Below are positions 1 to 11,441 of a stretch of 64,000 nt of DNA, in pieces. The notes under the pieces were generated by a model, which saw only the letters and a list, made by a program, of their open reading frames with translations, was not told the origin of the DNA and searched no databases. The translations under genes were made by a program, and so were the position numbers. The DNA lies in the NCBI GenBank assembly GCA_036429605.1, contig JAVFKD010000004.1, forward strand, positions 2,294,001-2,358,000. The letters are read 5' to 3'. The stretch comes from Cladobotryum mycophilum (Eukaryota > Ascomycota > Sordariomycetes > Hypocreales > Hypocreaceae). How positions within the stretch are numbered: position 1 is the first letter of the stretch; each line of letters begins with the position of its first letter.

Positions 1-1111
1 CTGAAGCTCGATCAGCCACATAGCTTGAACAAACTCGTTTCTATCAAATCGTCCGTCATGGTTCAAGTCCACCTTCTCCCATATTCTAGATAGATCAGCG
101 TTGTTCAGCCCACTCCGCATAAATATATCAGCAGTCTCGATACCAGTCAAGTACGTTTTGCCGCCACAGCTCTGTTCGAATAGTCCTTCAAATCGAGCTC
201 GAATTTCGGGTGGTATATGAACCATGGAGTTATGATGGATGACTGCTGTTGGTGCCCGGTATGGAGGAGGAGGTGGAAGCGAGGGCTTCCTGTTGGAGAG
301 AATGTCGTCGATGAAGCTTTGCGATAGTCGGTTTGGTGGAAGCTGGTACAGATACTGCTGTTGTCCAAGCAAGGATTTGGCCTCGAGGACATGAAATTCA
401 TTATCCCATGGGCATATCACTGTGCCTTTACCCAGAAAGATACCTGCATTCTGCATATCCCCGTATGTGAAGCTTCGGATGCTTGCGCTAACGGACCCTG
501 AGATGCCCTCTACAAGGATACCATGATCCGTGCTTATGATGGTGCCTCCATTCCCATCAAAGAATACACGCCGTACCTGGGAGCGATGTTGGCGTGATAT
601 CGAGTTGGTGTCTAACAGGTCCCTTGATAGGTTGTGGAATGTTGGAGGGAGAGTTGATGGGGAGGAAAACTGGACGCTACCATCTGCAAAGCGGACGAAC
701 CATCCTCGCGGGGAAAAGGCGACGTGGTCGACTGTTGAATGCGGATGAGTTGTGGCGATCAAATCCTGTCGATTAGATAGGACTTTTACGGTCAGTTTTT
801 GAACAAGATCTACCACAGTTTAAGACTTACACTCGCCGCCTTTGGTCATGATGGCATAGGACCCGTCGGGTGATGTTGAGATCCAGGAGATCATGGTGCC
901 CGCCATGCTCGGGTCGGCGCATACTTTGCCTAGATGATCCCATACTTGTTGAATTGCAGGAGGAAGATTATTTCTGTAGTCTTGTTAGAGGTGTTATTTT
1001 CCAGAGGGTGGCCATATAGGAGAGTACGGGGAGCTTGACTCACGAGATAGAATAGTGGTCATTTCCGACAGCCCAAGACTCAGGGGTTGGACCCAAGTAA
1101 ACAAAGACCAT
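1..1111 (-). CDS. EH-domain / EF-hand protein, 3' end off the window edge
   Basis: Partial gene. Exons are 1044-1111, 831-973 and 1-809; intron 1 (974-1043) has clean GTGAGT/CTACAG ends. The start codon at 1111 opens MVFVYLGPTPESWAVGNDHY. A segment reading SWISTSPDGSYAIMTKGGE and, after the second junction, HVAFSPRGWFVRFADGSVQF suggest a beta-rich N-terminal half. Near the window edge is an Eps15-homology module whose loop DLNHDGRFDRNEF is a textbook EF-hand (D-x-N-x-D-G-x-F-x3-E), followed by FVQAMWLIEL. EH modules bind NPF peptides in endocytic proteins; here the combination with the N-terminal half is not one I can name. The join between exons 2 and 3 is abnormal: only 21 nt (810-830) separate them, and without removal an in-frame TAA (820-822) stops the protein. 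The gene is either interrupted or has an exceptionally short intron. Confidence 0.7.
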
Positions 1112-1999
1112 TGTTTTGAATGCCGTTATAGTGATAGGAATAGTGATAGGAATAGTGAGTCTTGTGTGAGTATGGCTTGGATATAAAGTAATTGTTTAGA
1201 TTGATAGAGAAGCTCTGATCAGTCACCTACGCTGGTTGGTATATATACTCCCTGAAATCTATCATTCTCATCGCCATGGCGGCAGCCCATTTCTATACAT
1301 GGCATCTAGAGGATATCGGAGGCCATATTGTGCCGTCTATTCTATGCTATACCCTAGATCTTACGGCGACGTAGGCTTATGAACAACATCGTTACATCAC
1401 CCTGCAAAGTTCGAACCAAGTCAAGTTAGACTACCTAGGAGAAATGCGAATGCGGCTGCGTATCATGCCGACAAGGCCATGTCTCTGATTTGGTCATAAC
1501 CTTAATTTTCCAATTTAACTAGGTTGCCCAGCCTTGTGCTTCGCCTCTATGCAAGCTTCGATCCCCGCGCCAATTCTACATCTATTTTTCCTAATCTGGC
1601 AACGCTGGGATGATCCTCCAACATGCCACATTTTCCAATGCTGAAACTTGGCCACAAATCATCGTCACGGCTGTATCAGATTTTACCTCTCTAGGTTAAA
1701 TCTTTCGAAGAGCTTGGATATTGTGAATCTTCCACCCAAGTTTGCGACAGTACAACCCCATCGCGCAGACGACTCTCTCTTGATCTTCTAGACAGAGCAT
1801 GAGTAGCCGACACAGTTTATCGGGCTGACCCAGAATAGAAGATACAGAACAGAGGAACTCATGGTTTCATCCAAGACATGGATAGAGGATCTTTATAAAA
1901 TCCCAACCACAATGTTGCCTCACAACATCACTTCCTTATGTATACCAGTTGAGTTGCTTGACTTTGCATCAATAGATCGGAAATCATCAGATTTCGGAA
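1112..1999. other. intergenic, no gene seen
   Basis: Upstream region of the EH-domain gene and 5' flank of tRNA-Glu. A short direct repeat (GTGATAGGAATA, about two copies) lies near 1130-1157. No supported coding region; the only open frames are short and lack splice or composition support. Confidence 0.5.
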
Positions 2000-2082
2000 T
2001 CCGATATGGTGTAGTGGCTAACATCGCTCGCTCTCATTCATCGAGTGCCGAGCAGCCCGGGGTTCGATTCCCCGTATCGGAG
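2000..2082 (+). tRNA. tRNA-Glu (CTC) with 11-nt intron
   Basis: Acceptor arms TCCGATA (2000-2006) and TATCGGA (2075-2081) pair fully, with discriminator G at 2082. The T arm is CGGGG-TTCGATT-CCCCG. The anticodon stem GCTCG pairs with CGAGC. Between them lie 18 nt, which is a seven-base loop CTCTCA...C plus an 11-nt insert (TTCATCGAGTG) just 3' of position 37, the usual place for a nuclear tRNA intron. The anticodon is CTC (Glu). A run of T residues (2086-2100) follows as a Pol III terminator. Mature length without CCA is 72 nt. Confidence 0.93.
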
Positions 2083-2460
2083 GCTTTCTTTTTTCTTTTC
2101 CTTTGACCAACCAACTGCATTTATTTCTTTTGTTTCTTTCTTTCTTTCTCATCATCATCATTTTCTTTATTTATTTTTTACTGAGATACAATTGCAAGTA
2201 CATCTTACTGCTAGGTAGGTAGACTGTAGACCTAACAGTATTCTTATGGTGAATTGTTTAATGTCGTAAGTTGCGGTTGTCATTCTCACTTGTCGCGCAT
2301 TCTCAAAGTATCAATATGGTCTCATAGATGGGCAAATTTTCATGGCCTTCTTCCAGATTTTTCCTTCTCCCACACCACATCATCCTACCAACGTGATCTT
2401 TCAGTTTGTCAGAAACCCCGCAAAATCTTCTCAATTATACAGCCATTGGCTTGGAATGTG

Positions 2461-3227
2461 GTCAACGTTGGGAGAATCCTGCCCCCCAAAAAGGGCCAAA
2501 CACATACTTCAGATTGCCGCTGAGGGACCCTTGCCTACCGAGTAAATCGTCTCTCATTCTTTATGGAAGAAAAACGATTATTTGAACAGACATTGACGGA
2601 CAGCAAATGTGGAACAGACAACAAACATCGACAGATAAAAGACGTCAATAGACTTCCCTAATCTGATAAACAACATCAGAAACACAAGTATCATGGACAA
2701 CCCTCAGGGAGATGGTTTTATTGCCTTCCTGAGCTCGATCAATGAGTTCAGGAATGACAATCAAGCTCTTGGCCCACGAGATATTCTCGCCTACGCATCA
2801 GGTGAAGGCAGCCGCGATGAACCCAGACGCTTCCTATTGGAATGCCCTTACGCCAACTGCAATTCAACATTCCATATCAGAAATAATCTGGAGTACCACA
2901 TTGAACATGTCCAGCATGTCGACATACCCAAATCCTCTAGATCATCCCGGAACAGGCATTTCAAGTGCGATGGATGTGTGAGGCTCTTCAGGACAGTAGA
3001 GTATTGCAACACGCATTTTACGCACCGTACTTGCGGATTTCGGCCGGCCCGGTGCAGCATCTCAGGCTGTCAGGAGAGCACCGAATTTCTTTTGAATTTC
3101 TTTTTTTAAAAAAAAAGTCGACGAACCCATTGAGCACACATACAGGGAGTGTATCAAACGTGGATTCGTCGTCACTGCCCCTCTGAAGACTGTCATTTCT
3201 TCAAGAAGACTTTTAAAGACCGATTCG
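2461..3227 (+). pseudogene. relic of DUF3435/C2H2 mobile-element-type gene (copy B)
   Basis: Fragment related to the gene at 6985-9135 but on the opposite strand. QRWENPAP and then KRAKHILQIAAEGP match ENPASKRAKHVLQIAIEGP of that gene, but the two parts are in different frames, with the break at a C6/A5 run (2482-2492). A stop follows, about 180 codons of the middle are missing, and similarity resumes at NTSIMDNPQGDGFIAFLSSINEF, giving an open frame 2693-3109. That frame continues into a C2H2 zinc-finger tail (CPYANC...H...H, then CDGC, then CSISGC) which copy A lacks. After a further frame change another finger-like CPSEDCHFFKKTF is readable to about 3227. It cannot make an intact protein. 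The tail shows what the complete family member looked like. Confidence 0.72.
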
Positions 3228-3735
3228 GGGAGGTAGCTCAACGGTGAAAGGAATGTGGCTTTGTCGTGTGCAACGTTGTTGGTTTGTATAGGGATATTAT
3301 TGTGAATATCTCTCTCTTCTCGGAAGTAGTACTGCTGTCATCACTGTAGGTAGATAGCTACGATGGGCCTACCTACCTAACTGCCGGTCGACTGCCATAC
3401 TAAAGGTCTATGGATCTTGTGTATTTATAAGCAGGTTGCCTAATCCCTTATTATCTTGCATGTACATAGCTTAGGTGCTCTTCTGCATCCAAACCCTCCC
3501 GTTTCCCGTTTACCCCGATTTTATTTCATTAGTAGCATCTTGGCTTAATATTAGTATGAGAGTCTCGTTCAATCAACAATGTCGGTGGATACTTACTACG
3601 TAGTATTATTTGGTACAGGGTCGTTCTCTCTTGTGGTTTTGTTTTAATGCTTCTTCCATGTTGCAACGGCTCAAACAAGAATATAAATGGGTAGAAATCC
3701 CAGCTTGGCCATGAGCAAAAAGTAAGGTCGATTAA
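3228..3735. other. intergenic, no gene seen
   Basis: Lies between relic copy B and the 3' end of the transcription-factor gene. AT-rich, contains short GTAGGTAG/CTACCTAC runs, and holds no supported gene. Confidence 0.5.
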
Positions 3736-5957
3736 TCATGCATATTGTCCCCAATCACCCCAGTTAAGTGGTAGACCAATGTCAAGATTGGCTTCAAGTG
3801 CGTCCTCCACAGCATTCAAGTTGAAGCTGGGGTCGATATGACCAAAGACGTCTTGCCCCGATATCGCATCAACCATGGAAAAGTCGACCGAGTTATCCAT
3901 GCCAAAAGCCGAGTTGATGGCTTCCCCACTATATGAAAAGTCGAGGCCCAGCGCTGTTGGGCTCTCTGGGTTATGGGGCGCAGGCTTGGGTCCGCCCTCC
4001 GTTGGCGGAGGTGAAGTTTCCTTTGTAAGTGTTGTCGCTGCTCTTTCCATTTCCTTCAGTACCCTTTCTCCCAATCCTGCAACGACTCTAGCACTCCAGA
4101 AATGGTCTCCGTATCTTCTAAGAAGTTCGCAATTACGCTTGAACGAGTTCATAGCTCTAGCTCGAAACATGGGCAGCCGACTGTGCCTCATTTTTCGATA
4201 TTCCACGCTTAGGGCGAGGGAAACTGCATACGGGATAAGTGGAAAGGGACTGAGACAATCTCTCGGTATGGCGCAGGCGATGCGCTCGGCAGCAAGCGAG
4301 CGTCGGGCATTTGCTGATGGCGGGGGCAATGTCGAAGCGGCTGTGACGGTACCGGGCCGAGGCAGTCGACACGATAGAATGATGACGGCGTGATAGAACG
4401 TCTCAATGGTAGCTACTACTATAAGTATAACATTCAACAGACTGAACTAAACAGCTTACCGATCAGAGAAGACGGTACTTTCAACGCATCCGCGTCAACG
4501 ATCATAGCCTCGAGTACAGGCAGGTCGATGTAGGCAACCTTGTCTTGGCCCGTTATTTGAGCACTCGGTCCTGGGCGATACAATTCCACCACTTGATCCA
4601 ACCACTGGATGACAGATAAGAGTAATCGGAAGCAAGGCTGTCTCTTCCTGATGCATGCGTCCAGGTCTGCGCCAATGTCTCTCTCGTGGATCAAGCAAGG
4701 CCGTCCATATATAGCACCGTTGATCCTATCCAAAGCCCAGACAGCACAAAAGAGATTTTCCAAGTCGCCGCAGTTTGGGGCGTCATATTTCAAGAGATGT
4801 AAGCCAAGGGTCTGGATGTGGTGTATGGCTCTGCCCCCGAGTTGTGCGGGGAGATCGGCTTCTTCGGCGCAAGTTGGCTGGGTGTAGAGAGATAGCATAG
4901 TGAGGGCGCGGATATGCTGGACTCTATCTGCGATGATGCTTGTTTCTAGAATGGCTCGAACGGATGATGAAATGGTTGTTGAGTATTCTTGGGGTGACAG
5001 AGGATTAGGTCCGCGATTCTGGAGGCGAAGGTAGGGCGTCATGTCCGGATCTGAGGCAGCTGCTAAACAAACGAGCTGTCGCAACACGATGTTGACAGGG
5101 TTATCTAGAGAACCAGCGAGAGCAGCTATAGGTATGATGGGGAAGATGGGGTGGATCTTTTGGAGAAATGCGCACTTGAGTTTGGCAAAGTCCTCAACTG
5201 GCGGCAAGGAAGACAAGCAATGCTCCTTGACAAAAGGGAGCATGAATCGATCCATGATTGGTGGTGGGTGTGAGGTTATGAATTGAGATGGTTGTCCGGT
5301 TGACGATGATGCTGAAAACCAAATACCAACATCGCCTCTTTGCGATGATACGTTCGCTGCGCCAGTAGCAGTAGCTTCCATGAACATGCCTTCAGGATTC
5401 AGATCGCCTACAAAGCGAGACGACTGTGTAGTTACATCTTGGAACTTTTGAGGGGGGACAGTAGGCTGTGATTCGGTGTGGTTGAAGAGGTTTGAGATGC
5501 TTGGTACAGGGTCTGCGACAGGGCTTGTACTGGTGTTGGCTGGCACTGGTATTGGTATTGGGCCATTTTCACTAGGAAGGGCAACTCTGCCAAGGGCCAA
5601 TGGTGGAACTGAGGATAGTGAAGTTACGGGTCTTGGTTACGTTAACACACACTATACCAACAAAGGTAGTGATGATCATGACTCACGAGGTTTGAGATGG
5701 CGATGATTCTTGATTGGTGCCTCGATGGTCCTCCGATGTCGATTCCTCAGTGGGTTCCTCAGTATGAATGCATTTGCGCTATGAAACGAGTAAGTACACG
5801 GGCATGGACGTAGCAAGGTAGGATATAATCTGGGCCATCCAACCTTTTTCCGTCTACATGAGGCACAGGCTTGCTGGACCTGTTTCCTCTTCACGGGCAA
5901 GCCGCCACGAGTTGGATCAGAGGCCACAAACTTGACCTTTCGTTGTGGCGTAGTCAT
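3736..5957 (-). CDS. fungal-specific transcription factor with half zinc cluster
   Basis: Predicted nuclear regulator of 686 aa from four exons: 5844-5957, 5687-5778, 4460-5631, 3736-4418. Intron 1 splits the DNA-binding motif; joining it gives CASCRRKKRKCIH. Intron 2 (5632-5686) uses a CCAAG acceptor, chosen because it keeps phase into TSLSSVPPLALGRV. The last intron is only 41-44 nt. After the basic N-terminus come a Pro/Ser/Thr-rich linker, the conserved-looking RFVGDLNPEGMF, then a helical fungal transcription-factor middle domain (roughly residues 170-450, with LPAQLGGRAIHHIQTLGLHLLKYD and GRPCLIHERDIG). The C-terminus is acidic and Asn/Asp-rich, plausible for activation. Only three of the six cysteines of a Zn2Cys6 cluster are present; no other cysteine occurs for about 100 residues. 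Target genes cannot be told from sequence. Confidence 0.82.
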
Positions 5958-6984
5958 ACTGCTATGCCTTTCCTCAATTGACAATAGAAGATGTGTGTCT
6001 TTTTTTCCTTTCTTTGCTTTGTTCTGATAGCTATAGGGCAATCGATGATGCGTTACGCGAGGTCGTAAACATGAACATCTTGAAACGATATCAAACAATA
6101 CTGTGTGCGCGGTATTTCGAACTTATAAGAAAAGGTATCATAAAATGAATAAACTGATGACAAGTTCAAGTTCTCATGTGACTTGATTCGAGCCTGTTCT
6201 TGGTTAGAAGGAGAAAAGGCAAAGCCACGTCGGCGAGCTGACTCTGGCTTGGCTTGGCTTCTGACTCTCTCTCTCGCTCTCAAAAGTGGCACTCCTTGTT
6301 ATTTTTTCGCCTTCCACGAGGCTTAGTCATCATCTTGAACTGTCTTACTTGCCCCTGAAACCGCGGAGTGTCGCCCACTGAACGTTTCACTAAATCCCAG
6401 CACAGATCAGCGGTTCATCCAGTCAAAGAGCGCCTGTGGACACTATATTTCCAGGTTAGGTATTCGCCGAAGCTGTGGGATCTAAACCCACTGGAGGCCA
6501 CTTATTTGTACCTGGTAAAAGAGGGTATCCTTCTAATTCCATAGAGCTCCATCCTTCAACACCTTAACCATACGGATGCGCTACCGTGAATGTAGGCCTT
6601 ATGATGGATCTCAAAATCATTGTGCAGACCAGCTCCAGGGCTGTCATAACCCCCACAGCATGTCCCTAACCTTCCCCGGAACCACATCTGCTCAGGTACT
6701 TGGGGGTCAGGTTACAGGGCAGGCAGCTCGTCTGGATACTGCCCAGGTGGCCAATGTAATTCAGCTTTGGAGCTCGGTTGTGGCGTATTGATTTGTAACT
6801 TCACTCTCAGCTGGGTATCCCAATGTAAGTGTCACGTTGGCAGCTATCTGAGAGAGATGAATGTAGAGGGGCGATTTTCTACCAAGAATGATAACCACGA
6901 TACTACTACAATATGAAACAGCTCAGCAACATTGCTTCCCCCCCCCAGTTGTTCTACTCCGATCCACTCCTTTGATCTCCCTCA
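5958..6984. other. intergenic, promoter of the transcription factor
   Basis: Between the transcription-factor start and the 3' end of the DUF3435 gene. No coding region with support was seen. Confidence 0.5.
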
Positions 6985-9135
6985 TCATTCGTAGGTAAAA
7001 CAGGTAGGCTCATTGCGACTGCCCTCACCCGAAGCATAGGTTGGTACCTCGTGTGGTTTGAGAGTTTGGTTATTACTCTTAAACTCATTAATTGAGCAGA
7101 GGAAGGTAATGAAATCCTCTCCTTGGGGGTTATCGATGACACTAGTATCTCTGGTTCTATTGAGAGGGTTTTGAGGCGTGCTAACGTGATCCTCAATGCT
7201 CTTAACAAAAAGCCGAAATTCCGTCATGGAGTCTTGCAATGTGTTATCGGGGCCCTGGGATGAAATGCCGGAGTTCCGGGGTGTGTTATAGTGATTGAGC
7301 AAGCTGTTATCCTTGAGGGCCCGTTCAAGGGATTGCCTCTCTTCTGCGAGGGTGCGAGACGATTCGCCAGACATCAATTCGTATAGTTCAGCGAGACGAG
7401 ACTTCACAAGACGATCGTCATCGCCACCGTCATCCTCGCCCTCACTCTCATCGAAATCGCTATCATAATCCACAATTCGCATAGAGTGATCATCGTCCTT
7501 ATCCTCTGAATCTTGGTTGTGATCAAAACAAGTCGGTTCCCCCTCATTGTTGAGGTCCTCTGATGGCTGGGCCATGTCATCCATCAGACGCTCTTGATTC
7601 TCTCGCCAGTTGGCCAAGAGTTGCTTTTGGATGAGAATGACGACTGCAGCCCGCGCTTTGATGTTCTCATTATCCAGACCTAAAATCTGGCAAGCTGCAT
7701 CGACTTCTTGTCTCTTCAGCTTCTTCTTCTTTGGCGGCGGTCCCTCGATGGCAATCTGAAGTACATGTTTAGCCCTTTTTGAGGCGGGATTCTCCAATCG
7801 GTGGTTCCATGAATCCACACCGGAGAGACCAGGTAAAGAAAGAGTTGCATGTTCATATGCAGCCGCTCGCCGAAGGTCATAAGGGTTAGGCTCTTTGATT
7901 AGACCAATAAGGAGTGCTGCTTTCTCTAGAGCTTTTCTCAGAAGCCTGGTCTTGGCTGGATGGTCATATCTGAGCGCGGGCATTTTAGCTGTCGTGTCAA
8001 TTAGAGTGCAAAATATCGGTCGTTTAGGGGTGGACCATATCAGGTGCTTTGATGGCTGAGCCTTCATATTGGCCTTGAGCTGTGCAAGGGACGTCTCGGC
8101 CACTGCACCCGTACGGAGTGCAAATGCAATCAGGGTTCGAATAACGCAAACTGAGTGAAATTTAGGGTCTGTAAGCTCTCCAAACACGACGCACTTGACT
8201 GCTTTAGAATCGAATCTAAGGAGAGATCATCTGTTAGCAACCTTATGGTTGATTGAGACATGAGTAATTTACATAGCCTCCTTGGTATATTTGACCGTGA
8301 CAGTGCAAATCATACGGTCCTCATTCAGAGGGTCCAGTATAATGTGAACATGCTCCCAACGAAGATGGCGGTCATTCTCAGACTCCTCATCGACGAGGAT
8401 ATCTCCCGGGCGTGTTCCGAGAGCCGACGTCAACAGGATACATAGAGCCTTCATAATGGTGATGTCCCAGTTGAGGGTACCATTTTGAAGAGCGTCTTTA
8501 TACAGGGCTTTGACCATAAGAAAGATATAATCACTGCCAATCCAGAGGGGCTCCCGAATAGGGTCGTTATGTATTCTCCCTTGGTTGACCATCAGCCATA
8601 TCAGCCTGTCTAAGCAAGTTGTGTTAGCACTGCATCACCATAAAATATGTGGTAGCCAACTCACCAATTCGAGACAAGTCACGTTCGCACAAACTGAAAT
8701 CTCTGAACCTACTTGTGGCCCATTGATTGATGTGATAGAGTGCAGTTCGTACCGATGCTCTTGATGGAATACCGCCGTCCCCCCGGCCATCCAGCTTGCC
8801 CGGCAACGCATCAAGGAATTGAATCACTTGCTGTGAAGTGGGTGTAGATTCTAGACTAGACAGATTGTCAGCGACAAAAAAACGTCAGATCATTGAGCTA
8901 TGGGTACTCACTCGCATTTCAGGAATCTCTGGCGAAAAGACTGAAATATATTCGACCACACAAGGGATCTGTGAGCCTGCGCGCGGTTGCTTGCGGTAAG
9001 GGCATGTGTCTTGACGGTCGACCCGTTCAAGATTCGGTCCTTGACACTTTCGGAATGGCTCTGGGGCTCAAGTAATTCACTGTCGGAGGAGTTGAAATCA
9101 TCCCTCATGTCCTGGATGGTTGCCATTATGGGCAT
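6985..9135 (-). CDS. DUF3435-type tyrosine-recombinase-like protein (copy A)
   Basis: A 660-aa protein is readable through four exons (8912-9135, 8665-8855, 8273-8609, 6985-8215) joined by three introns of 55-57 nt, all in phase. The core resembles DUF3435/FluG-type fungal proteins, the family that includes Starship captains: an N-terminal helical domain (VRTALYHINQWATSRF), then NWDITIMKALCILLTSALGTRPGDI, with the box-I-like Arg, and HLRWEHVHI. Further on is NPYDLRRAAAYEHA, which resembles the second conserved Arg box. A basic patch (KKKKLKR) and an acidic stretch follow. Two signs of damage: the segment after LRRAAAYEHA passes straight to SWNHRLENPASKRAKH, with no obvious G-H...Tyr catalytic piece, and the frame stops at ...EPTCFTYE exactly where copy B continues into C2H2 fingers. 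It is therefore probably a decayed or truncated mobile-element gene. Splicing is intact, so transcription is possible. Confidence 0.72.
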
Positions 9136-9427
9136 AAAGACTGGTTGGCCTTGTGAATACCAGTTGATATGAGGGCGTGAGGTCTCTAACTGACTGAAAA
9201 ATCGGGTTGGCGGAATGACGTGTGAGGGCGGTGGAATATGGGAAAAGAGAAAATCTGGAAGCTGCCTTAAAAAGATTTCGCTTGGTTATGATGATGCAAT
9301 CTTTGTGTTTTGAGAAGGAGTGACGATATACGGAAAGTGCGAATAGGAGGCAAGTACATTACCGTAGACGGTACTAGCCACAATACCTAATGGGACTCCA
9401 ACACCCCACCTAAAAATGTTAAAACTA

Positions 9428-9457
9428 AGGTACCTCTGCGTCGAGAGAGAGGTACCT
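9428..9457. repeat. 10-bp inverted repeat / hairpin
   Basis: AGGTACCTCT (9428-9437) is the exact reverse complement of AGAGGTACCT (9448-9457), with a 10-nt loop. Each arm also contains the palindrome GGTACC. It lies about 290 bp upstream of the DUF3435 start codon. Function unknown. Confidence 0.6.
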
Positions 9458-10086
9458 ACGTCTAGCAATGTAATGCAAACTGAACGTGTATTTCATGAAC
9501 TAGAAAGAATAACCCATAACGGGGGGTTGACCGCCAGCTTTGCTGGTACCTAGTAGTTTGTCGATAGAAGTAGAGGAAGATTGCCCTGAAGAGACGCTGG
9601 TCAGAGATATGGATCATCATCCCCAACTACGGATTCATTGCTTACCAGGCTTGGTTGGCATTTCCCATCAGCCTGGCCCCTTAGTTGGGCTTTCGGAAAG
9701 AAGGATAAGCGTATAGCACACAATGCTGCATGCCAACGCCCCATGAAGGGACACAGTACTCTCTCGCATCCTGCTGCCCCATCTCAGCGATCAGTTTGGG
9801 CTGCTATAACAGAGGTGTCTGTAATGCTTGGTGGATTGGCGGCCGTGTTCTTTGTACATGGTCGTGAGGGCGTGCGATTCGAATCTATGGGTTGTACTAT
9901 GAGCTTCAGGCTGTTCTAAGTGGTCAGTCGCGGTGTTAGGGTCTTGGGGATTTGGTGGGAACACCCTTACTCCATATCAAAAGCAAACTCCTTGTTCCTA
10001 TCGGGTGCCCTCGGGGAGGACCGTCGATCTGATTATAGTATTGTGTGTGGTGACTAGTCGCGCTCCCATGACTAGTAGCAAATCTT

Positions 10087-10149
10087 TGAAGATTGAAGAT
10101 TGAAGATTGAAGATTGAAGATGGAAGATGGAAGATGGAAGATGGAAGGT
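10087..10149. repeat. heptamer tandem repeat, nine units
   Basis: Five copies of TGAAGAT are followed by three of GGAAGAT and one GGAAGGT with no gaps. The ordered change of the first base suggests two rounds of local expansion. Non-coding as far as can be seen. Confidence 0.9.
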
Positions 10150-11441
10150 GAGAGAAAGAAGGTGAAGATAAGAAAGTGGATGCAAGTAGATGCCGGACAA
10201 GCAAGAGAATGCGACAGAAGAACGAGTGGGGATCGTGCCGAATGCCACCCACTGGCAAATGTAGCCTGAGGAAGTAAATAAGGCTTATCTTCAAATCCAT
10301 ACGACTTCTCAACTAAACTACATCTAGGTGTGCCATGATCATGGTTGTGAGAAAGAAATCTCTGCATCTCCATACACAGTGTGAATCACTGCCATGGCTC
10401 ACGGAGAACAAAACAGAGGCAACTACCACGGACAAAGATTCGACAAATCTTCATTGAAATTCCTTTGAATAGTGAAGCCCAAGGACAGCATGGAAAGGCA
10501 AAGTAATCGTAAATCGACAAGATAAGTTGCAATATACCTGCTCACAGTGTCTACATCCACATGCAGATGCAGGCATCCATGGATAGGGAGCCAATTGCCG
10601 ACAAACTACACATGGCAATATTCTGCAGATCTACTTTAAACTTGGTTCTACGATCAGCAGGGTCTCGCCAAAGATAGCAGATCCACTTGAACAGAAATCG
10701 AAGAATCCATACATCATCCATGGCGGATGCCAATGTGGCCCAGGTATCTACCCGTAGCACTTCATATGGGCGCACGGGAGATATGGACGCTCTCGTAGGT
10801 TGGAGAGTGTCCAACTAGAAGTACGAGTATACGGGCTGCCCAAGTACCAAGGAATCTTTGAGCGTTACAAGACTAGCGATGCTTGGACACCCCAATGACC
10901 CTTGATATCCCCGTGGCCTCTACTCAATCCCCAGAGTATCTAAACCCCTTCCAATTCTTGTGAATTCTGCCAATTCAAGCTACTTATCATGTCCCTTTTC
11001 CTTATTTCCAGGCAGTAGCCCACTATCGCTTCAGAAGAAATCACCTTAGTCTACGGGCTCTTGAAAGGTCTGCAAGCGATGTCTCTTCGTATTTCCCTGG
11101 CCCATCATTCACACATACCGTTCACGACAGTGATGCTGCATCAGCTTTTTGCAAAAGACCTCAATATCAGACTGTGTGAAGCTGTAATAATCTGGGTGCA
11201 GAAAGAACGGACACTGAATATGGCAGCGGGTGTGAAATCGGATCTCTCGTCTGAAGTGGTCTGTGTGAATGACGACAGTGAGGGATAGCGGTCAGGTGCC
11301 TCGACAACTTCCATCCCCCATCCTCTGCATGCCGTCATAATCAGTTCTCTCTACCACTCCCCTTTTCAACTTCACCACCCCCGCATTCGAGTTTCACCAT
11401 CAATATCCATCAAGCTAAGCATCAATCAACAAAACTAACAA

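Larger units (their letters stand above)
9136..11441. other. long intergenic stretch with repeats
   Basis: About 2.3 kb between the DUF3435 gene and the lectin-like gene. It holds a hairpin (9428-9457) and a heptamer tandem array (10087-10149), listed separately. Open frames here are short, overlap on both strands and show no splice pattern, so none is called. Confidence 0.5.

Noticed and set aside
3875..4393. 172-codon + strand frame within the transcription-factor gene
   Set aside because: Antisense shadow of the last exon of the transcription factor.
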